Numbered from the stretch's first letter, positions 1 through 9,212 are shown. The stretch is DNA of 64,000 bases from Frankiaceae bacterium (GCA_030840645.1 JAVEEC010000096.1:1-64000), one strand, 5' to 3'. Made by a program: numbers and translations. The notes: a model not told the origin generated them from the sequence alone.

Positions 1-675
1 CCGGGCGGGTACCCGTCGCGGTCGTGGGGGGCGGGCGGGTTCGCGGCGTTCGTGGACTCGCCGGACCGCGCGCGGGCCCTGGTCGCCGACCTGGCGCGCG
101 ACGGCGTGGACCTGGTGAAGGTCGCGCTGGAGCCGTCCGGCGGCAACGTCCCGAGCGTCGAGGAGGTCCGCGCGGTGGTCGAGGCGGCGCACGCCAACGG
201 CCTCGCGGTGACCGCCCACGCGCTGACCGAGGAGATGGTGCTGCGCGCGCTGGAAGGCGGCGTGGACGAGCTCTGCCACACGCCCGTAGAACGGCTGAGC
301 GCCGCGACGGTGGACCGGGTCGCGGCGAGCGGCGTCCCCGTCGTCTCCACGATCCAGACCCTCGGCCGGGGCGCGCGGCGGAACGCCAAGGCGTTGCACG
401 AGGCCGGTGTCCGGCTGGTCTACGGCACCGACCTCGGCAACGGCGGCACGAGGACCGGCGCCGACGACCGCGAGCTGGAACGCCTCGCCGAGACCGGCCT
501 CGGCCGGCTCGGCGCGCTCCGGGCCGCGACCGAGGGTGCGGCGGCGGCGTTCGGGTTCGGCGGGCTCACCGGGCGGCTCGACGTCGGGGCGTACGCCGTC
601 CTCCTCGACGCCGACCCGCTGGTGGACCCGTCGACGTGGCGCCGCATCCTGCGGACTACGGCTGCCACTCGATGA
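1..675 (+). CDS. Amidohydrolase family protein, 5' truncated
   Basis: The open frame runs in from the window edge, so the N-terminus and the first metal ligands are missing. The 224 visible residues look like the C-terminal half of an amidohydrolase TIM barrel of the imidazolonepropionase/prolidase-like group. Visible signs are a histidine after a barrel strand (LAVTAHAL), a second histidine in ELCHTP, and the late-strand aspartate in VYGTDLGNGG, which usually activates the metal-bound water. The C-terminus has the small beta sandwich segment GRLDVGAYAVLLDADPL typical of the family. The substrate cannot be inferred. It overlaps a doubtful 31-codon frame on the other strand at its 3' end. Confidence 0.8.
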   Translation, partial: PGGYPSRSWGAGGFAAFVDSPDRARALVADLARDGVDLVKVALEPSGGNVPSVEEVRAVVEAAHANGLAVTAHALTEEMVLRALEGGVDELCHTPVERLSAATVDRVAASGVPVVSTIQTLGRGARRNAKALHEAGVRLVYGTDLGNGGTRTGADDRELERLAETGLGRLGALRAATEGAAAAFGFGGLTGRLDVGAYAVLLDADPLVDPSTWRRILRTTAATR

Positions 676-751
676 GGCAGATGCTCAGAGTGTTGCCGAT
701 CCCGACGTGGCCGATGGTGCAGGTGTAGGAGTCGCTCCGGTCGGCCGGCAT
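656..751 (-). CDS. Doubtful 31-residue ORF with a paired-cysteine C-terminus
   Basis: A short minus-strand frame lies between the lipoprotein gene and the amidohydrolase end, overlapping the latter by 20 bases. The peptide has two cysteines 13 residues apart in a mostly uncharged sequence (YTCTIGHVG, then SICLIEWQP). It has no signal peptide and only a weak purine stretch about 17 bases upstream of its ATG. Base composition here is visibly lower in GC than in the flanking genes. The spacing and the IC-L ending resemble the tail of the membrane-anchored sigma factor at 38.3-39.3 kb. It could be a remnant of a small cysteine peptide gene or chance; nothing else is seen in 676-816. Confidence 0.25.
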   Translation of the reverse strand: MPADRSDSYTCTIGHVGIGNTLSICLIEWQP

Positions 752-816
752 CGGGTTGCGTTTCCCGCCTTCTCCGTGCGGGGCCTGCAACCCGGTTGCG
801 TTGTGTCGAGGCCCGC

Positions 817-1464
817 TCAGTCCTTGGCGAGCCGGGCGACGAGGGTGTCGGCGAGGCGGCGGACGCCCTCGGCGTCGACCGGGTTGCGGGCGCCCACGGC
901 GAGCAGCCAGGTGGTGTCGCCGGACCGCCAGCGGAGGGTGACCAGCGTGCCGTCGGCCGCGCCCTGCTGGAACTTCCCGCGTACGCCGCCCGCCTGGTCG
1001 CCGAGCCCCGTGACGTCGAACGGCGTCCCGGTCCGCGCCGCCGCCGCGAGGTCGCCGGTCATGTCGGCGGTCGCGCCCGCGACGGTGGCGAACTTTGTGA
1101 CGACGTTGGTCACGACGGCGGAGGTGTTCGGGTCGGCGTACTGGACGACGTACGCGGACTGGAAGCCGTGCTGCTGCAACGAGTTCCGCGCGGTTGTCGG
1201 GTCGGCCGAGAAGTTGGCGATGCTGACGATGTCGCGCGCGCCGGTCTGCATGGCGATCGGGACGAGGGAGCTGGACACCTCGCCCGGCTGGAGGACGCGG
1301 TCGCGCTGGTCGCCGGGCGGCAGCGTCGGCAACGGCACCGACGCGGTGGCGGAGGCGTTCGGCTTGGCGTCGCCGCTCGTGCACCCTGTGAGGGTGAGCG
1401 CCGTGACGAGGAGGGTGGCGAGCAGGGCGGCGGGCGGCCGGGATGCGCGGGACACGGCGCACAT
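817..1464 (-). CDS. Predicted lipoprotein of unknown function
   Basis: This 215-residue protein has a basic N-terminus, a hydrophobic stretch and a lipobox ending LTLTGC, so it should be exported and lipid-anchored on the outer face of the membrane. The segment after the cysteine is rich in Ala, Ser and Pro, as in lipoprotein linkers. The mature part (ARDIVSIANFSADP, WLLAVGARNP) is a compact alpha/beta sequence without a catalytic motif I recognise. A GTG 15 bases upstream (1479) and a GTG closer to the signal peptide are alternative starts. It is divergent from the ABC exporter genes, and the 99-base gap holds a direct repeat. Confidence 0.7.
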   Translation of the reverse strand: MCAVSRASRPPAALLATLLVTALTLTGCTSGDAKPNASATASVPLPTLPPGDQRDRVLQPGEVSSSLVPIAMQTGARDIVSIANFSADPTTARNSLQQHGFQSAYVVQYADPNTSAVVTNVVTKFATVAGATADMTGDLAAAARTGTPFDVTGLGDQAGGVRGKFQQGAADGTLVTLRWRSGDTTWLLAVGARNPVDAEGVRRLADTLVARLAKD

Positions 1465-1510
1465 CGTGCCAGGTTGCACCCCGGCTCACCGCTGGGCCAC
1501 GCTGGCGGCG

Positions 1511-1547
1511 CCAGCCCGACCGACCACCAGCCCGCCAGCCCGACCGA
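1511..1547 (+). repeat. 13-base direct repeat in a divergent promoter region
   Basis: CCAGCCCGACCGA occurs twice, at 1511-1523 and 1535-1547, start to start 24 bases apart. The repeat lies between the lipoprotein gene and the ABC exporter ATPase gene, just upstream of the AGGGGAG ribosome binding site. The placement suits an operator, but no regulator is known and the GC-rich background makes chance repeats possible. Confidence 0.45.
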
Positions 1548-1563
1548 GCCCAGCAGGGGAGCG

Positions 1564-2511
1564 ATGCCGCAGGACGCCGTGGCGGTCGTGCGCGGGCTCA
1601 CCCGTTCGTACGCCGCCGTCCGCGCCCTCGACGGCGTGGACGTGGACGTGGCGGCGGGCGAGGTGTTCGGACTGCTCGGGCCGAACGGCGCGGGGAAGTC
1701 GACGTTCGTCCGCTGCCTGATGGGGCTGCTCGTCCCCGACGCGGGGACCGTGACGCTGCTCGGCCGCGACGTGGTCCGGCACCCCGCAACGGCCGCGCGG
1801 GCCGCCGCGTACCTCGCGCAGGACGAGACCGCGCTGGCCGACCTGACGCCGTTGCGCGCGGTGGAGCTGACCGGGCGGCTGCGCGGCCTGGCCCGCCCCG
1901 CCGCGAAGGCCGCGACCGGCGCGCTGGTCGAGGAGCTGGGGCTGGCGGCGTTCGCGGACCGGCCGCTCGTCAGGCTCTCCGGCGGGCAGCGAAGGCTCGC
2001 CGCCGTCGGCGCGGCGCTCGTCGGCGAACGCCCCCTCCTCGTCCTGGACGAGCCGACGACCGGGCTCGACACGGAGGCGCGGCGCGCGGTCTGGGCCGCC
2101 GTCGAACGCCGCCGCGCCACGGGCCGCACGGTCGTCCTCGTGACGCACAACGTCCTCGAAGCCGAGACGGTGCTGGACCGGGTCGCGGTGTTCGACAACG
2201 GCCGGGTGATCGCGTGCGACACGCCCGGCCGGCTCAAGGCTGGCGTCTCCGACGAGGTCCGGCTCGACCTGGTCTGGCGCGCGGAGCCGCCGCTGTCCGA
2301 CCCGACGGTCGCGTGGCTGGCCGCGCGCGCGGACGTGACCGGGAAGCGTTGGCGCGCAAGGCTCTCCGCCGACGAGGCCCGCGACGCGCTCGGGCGGCTG
2401 ACGGGCGGGGCGGCGTTCGCGGCGCTGGACGACTTCACGCTCGCGACGCCGACGCTGGAGGACGTGTACCTCGCCCTCGGCGGCCGCGCCCTCGACCTGG
2501 AGCACGTATGA
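1564..2511 (+). CDS. ABC transporter ATP-binding protein (ABC-2 exporter type)
   Basis: The 315-residue protein is the ATPase of an export-type ABC system. Walker A is LLGPNGAGKST, the signature is LSGGQRR, and Walker B with the D-loop is LLVLDEPTTGLD, followed by the switch histidine in VTHN. After the roughly 220-residue ATPase core there is a C-terminal extension of about 95 residues, as in drug or antibiotic exporters of the CcmA/DrrA group. The ATG follows AGGGGAG at a good distance. Its stop overlaps the permease start by ATGA, so the two are translationally coupled. The cargo is unknown. Confidence 0.88.
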   Translation: MPQDAVAVVRGLTRSYAAVRALDGVDVDVAAGEVFGLLGPNGAGKSTFVRCLMGLLVPDAGTVTLLGRDVVRHPATAARAAAYLAQDETALADLTPLRAVELTGRLRGLARPAAKAATGALVEELGLAAFADRPLVRLSGGQRRLAAVGAALVGERPLLVLDEPTTGLDTEARRAVWAAVERRRATGRTVVLVTHNVLEAETVLDRVAVFDNGRVIACDTPGRLKAGVSDEVRLDLVWRAEPPLSDPTVAWLAARADVTGKRWRARLSADEARDALGRLTGGAAFAALDDFTLATPTLEDVYLALGGRALDLEHV

Positions 2512-3269
2512 GCGACCTGGCGCCGAGGACGCCGTACGTCCGCGCGCTCTCCGCCGTCTACGAGGGGCAGCTCGCGCGGGCGCGGGTGGCGCGGGTGCCG
2601 TTGCTGTTCGTGGCCTGCCTCCAGTCGATCGGGCTGCTCGTGCTGCTGCGGGGCGTCGTGGACGACGCGAAGGTCAGCGAGAAGCAGCAGATCGTGTCCG
2701 GCGCGGTGGTGCTCGTGGTGGCGTTCGTCGCCCTCAACCTGCTGGCACAACGGCTCGGCCACCTGCGCGCCAGCGGCGGCCTCGCCTACTACGCCGCCCT
2801 CGGCACGCCGCCGAGCGCCGTAGTGCTGGGCACGGCGGCGTCGTACGCGACGTTCGCGCTGCCGGGCACGGTCGTCACCGCGGTCACCGGCGCGCTGCTC
2901 TACGACCTGCCGCTCGCGCATCTCTGGGTGCTGCTGCCGGTCGCGGTCCTCGGCGGCGCCGCCCTCGCCGGTGTCGGAGCCGCGCTCGGCCTGCTCGCGC
3001 CGAAGCCCGAGGTCGCCACGGTCCTCGGCCAGCTCGGCATGACGCTGGTGCTGTTCCTCGGCCTGGTCCGGCCGGCGCGCATGCCGGTGCCGCTGCGCCC
3101 ATTGCTCGCCGTCGTGCCGAGCACCTACGCCGTCAACGCGCTCCGCGAGGCGTTCGCGACGCACCCGCGCTACGGCGTCCTCGCCGCGAACCTCGCCGTC
3201 TGCGCGGCGGTCGGCGCGGTCGCGCTGGTGGTCGCCGGGGCGGCGTTCCGGCGGGCGGTCGGCCGGTGA
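2508..3269 (+). CDS. ABC-2 type transporter permease
   Basis: This 253-residue integral membrane protein has about six hydrophobic segments, including VPLLFVACLQSIGLLVLL, VVLVVAFVALNLL, LWVLLPVAVLGGAALAG and LAVCAAVGAVALVVAG. It matches the size and layout of ABC-2 permeases such as DrrB, including the long loop before a late PLRPLLAVVPSTYAVNALRE segment. It starts in an ATGA overlap with the ATPase gene and ends in a GTGA overlap with the next membrane protein. Together the first two genes should form one exporter. Confidence 0.82.
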   Translation: MSDLAPRTPYVRALSAVYEGQLARARVARVPLLFVACLQSIGLLVLLRGVVDDAKVSEKQQIVSGAVVLVVAFVALNLLAQRLGHLRASGGLAYYAALGTPPSAVVLGTAASYATFALPGTVVTAVTGALLYDLPLAHLWVLLPVAVLGGAALAGVGAALGLLAPKPEVATVLGQLGMTLVLFLGLVRPARMPVPLRPLLAVVPSTYAVNALREAFATHPRYGVLAANLAVCAAVGAVALVVAGAAFRRAVGR

Positions 3270-3898
3270 GCGAGGATGCGGCAGTGACCGAGGAGTGGGC
3301 GGACCCCGATCCGCGCCGGGCGTGGCAGCCGGACACCGAGGCGTACGACCTCGGGACGCTGCCGCCGTGGGAGCCGCCGCCGCGGGTGCCGCTGTGGCAG
3401 CGGGTGCGGCCGCACCTCGTGACGTTCGCCGCGACGACGGTCGCGCTGGTGCTCCTCGGCGCGCCGCTCGCGTTCGTCTGGCGGCAGGTCGCGAAGCCCG
3501 CCGTCGTCCTGCGCACCGCGTCCGGGCCGTCCCCGGCCGCGCCTGAGACGAACCAGGTGTTCGCGGTCGACGGCCGGTACGTCGTCGTGATGCTGGTCGC
3601 CGGGCTGCTGCTCGGCTGCGTGTTGTGGGCGCTGCTGCGCAGGCGCGGCCCGGCGGCGCCGTTGGCCATGGCGGCGGGCGGGCTGCTCGCGTCGCTCGTT
3701 ACGGCGGGCGTGGGCCGGAAGATGGTCGTCGACTCCTACCTGTACAGGTTCTGCCACCAGGGCGACGTGCACTGCCTCGTGTACGACGGGACGCTGCGGC
3801 TGCACGCGCTCGCGGCGGTCGTGGTGCTGCCGGCGGCGATGCTGATCGCGTTCTCCGCGCTGGCGGTGTTCTTCGACCGCGAGGGCTACCCGGCCTGA
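3266..3898 (+). CDS. Four-helix membrane protein of unknown function
   Basis: The 210-residue protein has an acidic, proline- and tryptophan-rich cytosolic N-terminus of about 48 residues, then four probable helices (near 51-72, 108-128, 130-150 and 175-200). It resembles the small actinobacterial DUF2567-type membrane proteins, a weak match by eye. Its GTG overlaps the permease stop, so it belongs to the exporter transcript and may assist it. Its last 13 bases overlap the convergent enoyl-CoA hydratase gene. No catalytic motif is visible. Confidence 0.7.
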   Translation: MSEDAAVTEEWADPDPRRAWQPDTEAYDLGTLPPWEPPPRVPLWQRVRPHLVTFAATTVALVLLGAPLAFVWRQVAKPAVVLRTASGPSPAAPETNQVFAVDGRYVVVMLVAGLLLGCVLWALLRRRGPAAPLAMAAGGLLASLVTAGVGRKMVVDSYLYRFCHQGDVHCLVYDGTLRLHALAAVVVLPAAMLIAFSALAVFFDREGYPA

Positions 3899-4644
3899 CC
3901 GTGTCGGCCCGCGCCACCCGCGAACCGCGCGGCCCCGGCCAGCGTCTCGCCGGTCGCCATCGTCGCGAGGCCGTGCCGGTGCTCGTTGCGCAGCGCCGCC
4001 GCGAGCGGCAGGTCCAGCCCCTCGTACAGTGACGCGCGGTCCGAGCGCAGGCAGGCCTGGGGGAGCGCGGCCAGCTCGCGCGCCAGCGCCGTCGCGGCGG
4101 CGAGCGCGGTGCCCGGCGGCACCAGGCGGTTCGCGAGGCCGAACGCCAGCGCCTCCTCGCCGCTCACGCCACGACCGGTCAGCACCATGTCCAGCGCGCG
4201 GCCCTGCCCGACGACGCGCGGCAGCCGGACCGTCCCGCCGTCGACCAACGGCACCCCCCAGCGCCGGCAGTAGACGCCGAACACCGCGTCGGTCGCGGCC
4301 ACCCGCAGGTCGCACCAGAGGGCGAGCTCCAGGCCGCCCGCGACGGCGTACCCCTCGACGGCGGCGACCACGGGCTTCGACAGCAGCAGGCGGGTCGGCC
4401 CCATCGGGCCGGGCCCGTCCTCCGCCAGCACCATCGGGACGCCGTCGCTCAACGCCCGCAGGTCCGCCCCGGCGCAGAACGTGCCGCCCGCGCCGTACAG
4501 CACCGCGACCCGCGCCGACTCGTCGGCGTCGAACGCCTCGAACGCCGCCAGCAGCGCCGCCGCCGTCGGCCCGTCCACGGCGTTGCGGACCTCGGGCCGG
4601 TCGAGGGTGACGATCGTGACCGGGCCATCGCTCCGTACGTCCAC
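3886..4644 (-). CDS. Enoyl-CoA hydratase/isomerase family protein
   Basis: A 252-residue crotonase-fold protein, probably acting on acyl-CoA thioesters. The oxyanion-hole segments are FCAGADLRAL (about residue 56) and VEGYAVAGGLELAL (about 97), both typical. In the catalytic helix region the sequence WGVPLVDGGTVRLPRVVG has Val-Asp-Gly where classical hydratases often have a catalytic Glu, so the exact reaction is uncertain. The GTG start has AGGAGG a few bases upstream. It is the last gene of a minus-strand trio behind the LON-domain gene. Its stop lies 13 bases inside the convergent membrane protein gene. Confidence 0.82.
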   Translation of the reverse strand: MDVRSDGPVTIVTLDRPEVRNAVDGPTAAALLAAFEAFDADESARVAVLYGAGGTFCAGADLRALSDGVPMVLAEDGPGPMGPTRLLLSKPVVAAVEGYAVAGGLELALWCDLRVAATDAVFGVYCRRWGVPLVDGGTVRLPRVVGQGRALDMVLTGRGVSGEEALAFGLANRLVPPGTALAAATALARELAALPQACLRSDRASLYEGLDLPLAAALRNEHRHGLATMATGETLAGAARFAGGAGRHGQAG

Positions 4645-4652
4645 TGGCCTCC

Positions 4653-5312
4653 TCAGTTCAGGCTGAACGGCCCCTCGGTCGGGACCTCGTCCGGCATCGC
4701 GCCGAGCAGCGCGGTCTCGCGCCGCAGCAACGACGTCTCCACCCGCAGCCGCGCCGTGGCGTCCGGCAGCGCGAGCAGGCCCTGCTTCTCCGGCAGGTCG
4801 AGGCGCATCGCGGCCGCGACAACGTACGACGTCAGCACCGGGTCGGTCAGCGGCAGCGCCGGCTCGGCGACCTCCTCCTCGCGGACCCGCGCGACCGCCC
4901 GGCAGTACGCCGCGAACTCCGTCGCGACGACGGCCGCGCGCCCGGCGGCGTCGTCGCCCGGCTCCTCCGGCAGGTAGTCGACCTGGCCGCGCAGGTAGGG
5001 CCGCCCCTGCTCCACGCCGAGCAGCACGAACCGCGGGCCGCCGAACGTCACCACGTCGTACCTGCCGTCGTCGTGCTTGTGCACGCGGCGGATCTCGGCG
5101 ACGCAGCCCACGTCGTGCAGCACCGGATCCTCGTACTCGCCGACCTCGAGCCCCTGCCGAATCGCGACCACGCCGAACCGCCGCGGCGCGGGCGCCTCGA
5201 CCAGCTCGGCGACGAGGATGCGGTACCGCTCCTCGAACACGTGCAGCGGCAGCCCGACGCCGGGGAAGAGCACGGTGTTCAGCGGGAACAGCGGCAACGA
5301 CTCGGCGCTCAC
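4653..5312 (-). CDS. LON peptidase substrate-binding domain protein
   Basis: The 219-residue protein is a stand-alone LON substrate-binding (N-terminal) domain. It begins SLPLFPLNTVLFPGVGLPLHVFEERYR, cited here in parts as the classic opening FPLNTVLFPG and HVFEERY. There is no AAA+ ATPase or protease domain. Such proteins are common in actinobacteria, with no firmly known role. The GTG start overlaps the TGA of the ABC-F gene (GTGA), so expression should be coupled to it. The C-terminal half is helical and ends in an acidic tail. Confidence 0.82.
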   Translation of the reverse strand: MSAESLPLFPLNTVLFPGVGLPLHVFEERYRILVAELVEAPAPRRFGVVAIRQGLEVGEYEDPVLHDVGCVAEIRRVHKHDDGRYDVVTFGGPRFVLLGVEQGRPYLRGQVDYLPEEPGDDAAGRAAVVATEFAAYCRAVARVREEEVAEPALPLTDPVLTSYVVAAAMRLDLPEKQGLLALPDATARLRVETSLLRRETALLGAMPDEVPTEGPFSLN

Positions 5313-6922
5313 CGGCCCAGGGTAAGGGTCCGCGTGACGGAGACCGCGTCCAGCAGGCGTCGGTCGTGGCTGACGAGCAGCAGCGTCCCGCCGAACGACT
5401 CCAGCGCCTGTTCGAGCTGCTCGATCGCGGGCAGGTCGAGGTGGTTGGTGGGCTCGTCCAGGACGAGGCAGTTGACGTCGTTGGCCATCAGCAGCGCCAG
5501 CTCGGCGCGGGTCCGCTCGCCGGGGGAGAGGCGCGCGGAGATCGCGTGGACAGCGCTCGCGCCGAGCCGGAACTTCGCCAGCAGCGACCGCGCGTCCGCG
5601 GGCGAGAGCGTCGTGTGCTCGCGGAACACCTCCAGCAACGGCCGCTCCTCGCGGAACACCCGCCGCGCCTGGTCCAGCTCGCCGACGACGACGCCGGGCC
5701 CGAGCCACTGCGAGCCCTCGCTGAGAGGGAGGCGGCCGAGCAGCGCGCTCAGCAGCGTGGTCTTGCCCGAGCCGTTCGGACCCGCGATGGCGATCCGCTC
5801 CGCCCAGCCGACCTCGAGGTCGATCGGGCCGAGCCGGAACGTCCCCCGCTCGACCACGGCGCCGGACAGCCGCGCGACGACGTCGCCGGAGCGGGGGGCG
5901 GTGCCGATGGCGAGGTTCAGCCGCCACGCCTCGCGCGGCTCCTCGACGGTGTCGAGGCGTTCGAGCTGCCGCTCGGTCTGGCGGACCTTCGCGGCCTGCT
6001 TCTCGGTGCGGTTGACCCGGAAGTCGCGCTGGGCCTTGTCGTTGTCGGTCGCCTTCTTGCGGGCCTGCCACGACGCGTTCGCGGCCCACTGCCGCTGGCG
6101 GCGGGCCCGGTCCTCCAGCGACTCCTTCGTCGTCGCGTAGAGGTCGTACGCCTCCTCCGCATGGCGGCGCGCGGTGGCGCGGGCGGCGAGGTACGCGTCC
6201 CATCCGCCCCGGTACTCGGTCGCCTGCCTGGTGAACTCGTCCAGCTCCAGCACGCTGGTGACGGTGCGCTGCAGGAACGCCCTGTCGTGCGACACGACGA
6301 CGAGGCCGCCGGGGACATCGGCGAGGAAGCGTTCGAGCCGGTCGAGGCCGTCGAAGTCGAGGTCGTTGGTCGGCTCGTCCAGCAGGAACACGTCGTACCT
6401 GGACAGCAGGATGCCGGCCAGCGACGCCCGGGCGAGCTGGCCGCCGGAGAGCGCGCCGGTGCCGAGGTCCAGCAGTTGCGTGGACAGCCCGAGGTCGTCG
6501 CAGACGGCCGCGGCGCGGGCCTCGAAGTCGGGGCCGCCGAGGGCGAGGTAGCGGTCCAGCGCGTCGGCGTACGCCTGCTCGCCGCCGCCGTGCGCGAGCG
6601 CCTCGGCGGTCCTGTCGAGATCGGCCTGCGCGGCGTCGACGCCGGTCCGACGCGCGAGCAGCCCGGCCAGCGACTCGCCCGGGAGGCGGTCGGTCTCCTG
6701 GCGCAGGTAGCCGACGGTCGCGGTCGGCGGCGAGAGCGCGACCGTCCCCGCGTCGGGAACGAGGTCGCCCGCGAGGACGCGCAGCAGCGTGGACTTGCCG
6801 ACGCCGTTCGGGCCGATGACGCCGATCCGCGAGCCCGGCGCGACGAGCAGGTCGACGCCGTCGAGGACGGTCGTGGCGCCGTACGCCACCGCGACGTCGC
6901 GCGCGAGCAGGCTGGCGGGCAT
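5309..6922 (-). CDS. ABC-F family ATPase
   Basis: This 537-residue soluble protein holds two ABC ATPase domains joined by a linker and has no membrane segment, which defines the ABC-F family. Members act on the ribosome in translation or antibiotic protection. The first domain has [19 protein letters not shown] and [10 protein letters not shown]. The second has [19 protein letters not shown] and [11 protein letters not shown]. The linker between them is strongly charged ([18 protein letters not shown] region), as in ribosome-acting members. It heads the minus-strand trio. The ATG has no ribosome binding site and lies 6 bases from a TACGAT -10 box, so the transcript is probably leaderless. Confidence 0.88.
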   Translation of the reverse strand: MPASLLARDVAVAYGATTVLDGVDLLVAPGSRIGVIGPNGVGKSTLLRVLAGDLVPDAGTVALSPPTATVGYLRQETDRLPGESLAGLLARRTGVDAAQADLDRTAEALAHGGGEQAYADALDRYLALGGPDFEARAAAVCDDLGLSTQLLDLGTGALSGGQLARASLAGILLSRYDVFLLDEPTNDLDFDGLDRLERFLADVPGGLVVVSHDRAFLQRTVTSVLELDEFTRQATEYRGGWDAYLAARATARRHAEEAYDLYATTKESLEDRARRQRQWAANASWQARKKATDNDKAQRDFRVNRTEKQAAKVRQTERQLERLDTVEEPREAWRLNLAIGTAPRSGDVVARLSGAVVERGTFRLGPIDLEVGWAERIAIAGPNGSGKTTLLSALLGRLPLSEGSQWLGPGVVVGELDQARRVFREERPLLEVFREHTTLSPADARSLLAKFRLGASAVHAISARLSPGERTRAELALLMANDVNCLVLDEPTNHLDLPAIEQLEQALESFGGTLLLVSHDRRLLDAVSVTRTLTLGR

Positions 6923-6928
6923 CGGGGC

Positions 6929-6938
6929 ATCGTAGGCT
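6929..6938. promoter_or_regulatory. Bidirectional -10 element for the ABC-F gene and hisD
   Basis: The ten bases ATCGTAGGCT read as TAGGCT on the plus strand (6933-6938, 7 bases before the hisD ATG) and as TACGAT on the minus strand (6934-6929, 6 bases before the ABC-F ATG). The two boxes share the central TA. Both genes therefore look leaderless and divergently transcribed from one symmetric site, with only 23 bases between their start codons. No good -35 is visible on either side. Confidence 0.6.
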
Positions 6939-6945
6939 GGCCGGC

Positions 6946-8190
6946 ATGCTGCGCCGGATCGATTTCCGCGGGGCCGCGCCCGGTCCCGGCCTGGCGTCGG
7001 CCCTCCCGCGCGCGTCCGTCGACGTGGAGGCGGCGCTCGGGTCGATCCGCGCGGTCGTCGAGGACGTGCGGGTACGCGGCGCGGTCGCGGTGCGCGAGGC
7101 GACGCTCACGTACGACGGCATCACGCTCGACGCGCTCCGCGTGCCCCCGGCCGCGCTGCTCGCAGCACTGGACGCGCTCGACGCCGACGTCCGGGACGCG
7201 TTGCGGGAGTGCGCGCGGCGCGCGCGGCTGGTCCACGAGGCGCAGCGGCGTGCCGACGTCGTCGTGGCCGTCGCGCCGGGCGCGACGGTGACCGAGCGGT
7301 ACGTGCCCGTCCGCCGGGTCGGGCTCTACGTCCCTGGCGGCCGGGTCGCGTACCCGTCGTCCGTCGTCATGAACGTCGTCCCCGCCCAGGTCGCCGGCGT
7401 CGAGTCGCTGGTCGTCGCCTCGCCGCCGCGGGCGAACGGCCTGCCGCACCCCGCCATCCTCGCCGCGTGCGCGCTGCTCGGCGTGGTCGAGGTCTACGCC
7501 GTCGGCGGCGCGCAGGCGATCGCGCTGCTCGCGTACGGCGCCGAGGGCGTCGAGCCGGTCGACCTGATCACCGGGCCGGGCAACGTCTACGTCGCCGCGG
7601 CCAAGCGGCTGGTCCGCGGCGTCGTCGGCATCGACGCCGAGGCCGGGCCGACCGAGATCGCGGTCCTCGCCGACGACACGGCCGACCCCGCGCACGTCGC
7701 CGCCGACCTGCGCGCGCAGGCGGAGCACGACCCGCTGGCGGCCTGCCTGCTCGTCACGACGTCCGAGGCGCTCGCGGACGCGGTCGACGCGCTGCTGCCC
7801 GACGGTCTCGTGGAGGCCGCCGCCACGGTCCTCGTCGACGATCTGGCTGCTGGTCTCACGGTGGTCGACGCGTGGGCGCCCGAGCACCTCGAAGTCCTGA
7901 CCCGCGACGCCGCCGCCGTCGCCGCGCGGGTCCGTAACGCGGGCGCGGTGTTCGTCGGCCCGTACGCGCCCGTCTCGCTCGGCGACTACCTCGCCGGGTC
8001 CAACCACGTCCTGCCCACCGCGGGCACCGCGCGGCACAGCGGCGGGCTCTCGGTGGACTCGTTCCTGCGCGGCATTCACGTCGTCGACTACGACCTCGCG
8101 GCGCTGGCCGCCGTCGCGCCCGCGATCGCGGCGCTCGGCGCGGCCGAGTCGCTGCCCTGCCACGTCGCCGCCGTCCAGGCCCGGCTGTGA
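6946..8190 (+). CDS. hisD: Histidinol dehydrogenase
   Basis: Catalyses the last two steps of histidine synthesis, oxidising L-histidinol to L-histidine with NAD and zinc. The 414 residues cover the whole family length. Visible landmarks are the NAD-side segments [13 protein letters not shown] and [13 protein letters not shown], the zinc-ligand region QAEHDP, the catalytic Glu-His in APEHLE, the Asp-containing [13 protein letters not shown], and a C-terminal histidine (LPCHVA) in the position of the last zinc ligand. It is the first gene of the his cluster, and its stop overlaps hisC. The ATG appears leaderless behind TAGGCT. Confidence 0.95.
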   Translation: MLRRIDFRGAAPGPGLASALPRASVDVEAALGSIRAVVEDVRVRGAVAVREATLTYDGITLDALRVPPAALLAALDALDADVRDALRECARRARLVHEAQRRADVVVAVAPGATVTERYVPVRRVGLYVPGGRVAYPSSVVMNVVPAQVAGVESLVVASPPRANGLPHPAILAACALLGVVEVYAVGGAQAIALLAYGAEGVEPVDLITGPGNVYVAAAKRLVRGVVGIDAEAGPTEIAVLADDTADPAHVAADLRAQAEHDPLAACLLVTTSEALADAVDALLPDGLVEAAATVLVDDLAAGLTVVDAWAPEHLEVLTRDAAAVAARVRNAGAVFVGPYAPVSLGDYLAGSNHVLPTAGTARHSGGLSVDSFLRGIHVVDYDLAALAAVAPAIAALGAAESLPCHVAAVQARL

Positions 8191-9212
8191 CGCTCCCCGT
8201 CCGCGACGACCTGCGCGGCGCCGTGCCGTACGGCGCCCCGCAGCTCGACGTCGCGGTCCGCCTGAACACCAACGAGAACCCGTATTCGCCGCCGCCAGAG
8301 GTCCTCGCGGATCTCGGCGCCGCGCTTGCCGAGGCGGCGGCGACGCTGAACCGCTACCCCGACCGCGAGGCGCTCGCGCTGCGGACCGACCTGGCCGCGT
8401 ACCTCGGTCACGTTGCCGAGGGCACCTGGGCCGCGAACGGCTCGAACGAGGTGATCCAGCAGCTGCTCCAGGCGTTCGGCGGGCCCGGGCGGACCGCGCT
8501 CGGCTTCGAGCCGTCGTACTCCATGCACCGCCTCATCGCGCTCGGCACCGGCACGGCGTGGGCAGCCGAGCAACGGGCGGGCGACTTCACCATCCGCAAC
8601 GCCGCCGAGGCGGTCGCGCGGCACGCGCCGGACGTGACGTTCCTCTGCTCGCCGAACAACCCGACAGGCACCGCGATCCCCGCCTCGGTCGTGGCGGAGG
8701 TCTACGACGCGACGGCCGGGATGGTGGTCGTGGACGAGGCGTACGCGGAGTTCTCGCACGCGCCGTCGGCCGTCGCGCTGCTGCCCGGGCGGCCGCGGCT
8801 CGTCGTCACGCGAACCATGTCGAAGGCGTTCGCGCTCGCGGGCGCGCGGGTCGGCTACCTCGCCGCCGACCCGGCGGTCGTGGACGCGCTGCGGCTGGTG
8901 CGGCTGCCGTACCACCTGTCCGCACTCACCCAGGCGGCGGCGCGGGTCGCGCTGCGGCACAGGGACGTGCTGCTCCGCGACGTCGAGACGTTGAAGTCCG
9001 AGCGGGACCGCCTGGTCGAGGCGCTGCCGGTCACGGTGCCGAGCGACGCCAACTTCGTGCTGTTCGGCGCGGCCGAGGGCACCTGGCAGGCGCTGCTGGA
9101 CAGGGGCGTCCTGGTCCGCGACGTCGGCCTGCTCGGCTGGCTGCGGGTGACGGCCGGACGGCCGGAGGAGAACGACGCATTCCTGGACGCGCTACGAGAG
9201 GTCACGCGATGA
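8187..9212 (+). CDS. hisC: Histidinol-phosphate aminotransferase
   Basis: A 341-residue class I/II PLP aminotransferase that converts imidazole acetol phosphate to histidinol phosphate. Signs are the N-terminal [12 protein letters not shown], the substrate segment CSPNNPTGT, the PLP-contact VVDEAYAEF, and the PLP lysine in [16 protein letters not shown]. It starts at a GTG overlapping the hisD stop and ends in an ATGA overlap with hisB, so hisD-hisC-hisB are tightly coupled. Length and motifs are ordinary for the family. Confidence 0.94.
   Translation: MTLPVRDDLRGAVPYGAPQLDVAVRLNTNENPYSPPPEVLADLGAALAEAAATLNRYPDREALALRTDLAAYLGHVAEGTWAANGSNEVIQQLLQAFGGPGRTALGFEPSYSMHRLIALGTGTAWAAEQRAGDFTIRNAAEAVARHAPDVTFLCSPNNPTGTAIPASVVAEVYDATAGMVVVDEAYAEFSHAPSAVALLPGRPRLVVTRTMSKAFALAGARVGYLAADPAVVDALRLVRLPYHLSALTQAAARVALRHRDVLLRDVETLKSERDRLVEALPVTVPSDANFVLFGAAEGTWQALLDRGVLVRDVGLLGWLRVTAGRPEENDAFLDALREVTR

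Noticed and set aside
1110-3164. Long minus-strand frame opposite the ABC exporter
   Set aside because: Composition is Arg/Ser/His-rich and shifts with the opposite gene. The plus-strand genes have clear Walker motifs.
4653-7124. Extended 823-residue frame upstream of the LON-domain protein
   Set aside because: Only the last 219 residues are a protein domain; the rest is a frame-shadow of the ABC-F gene.
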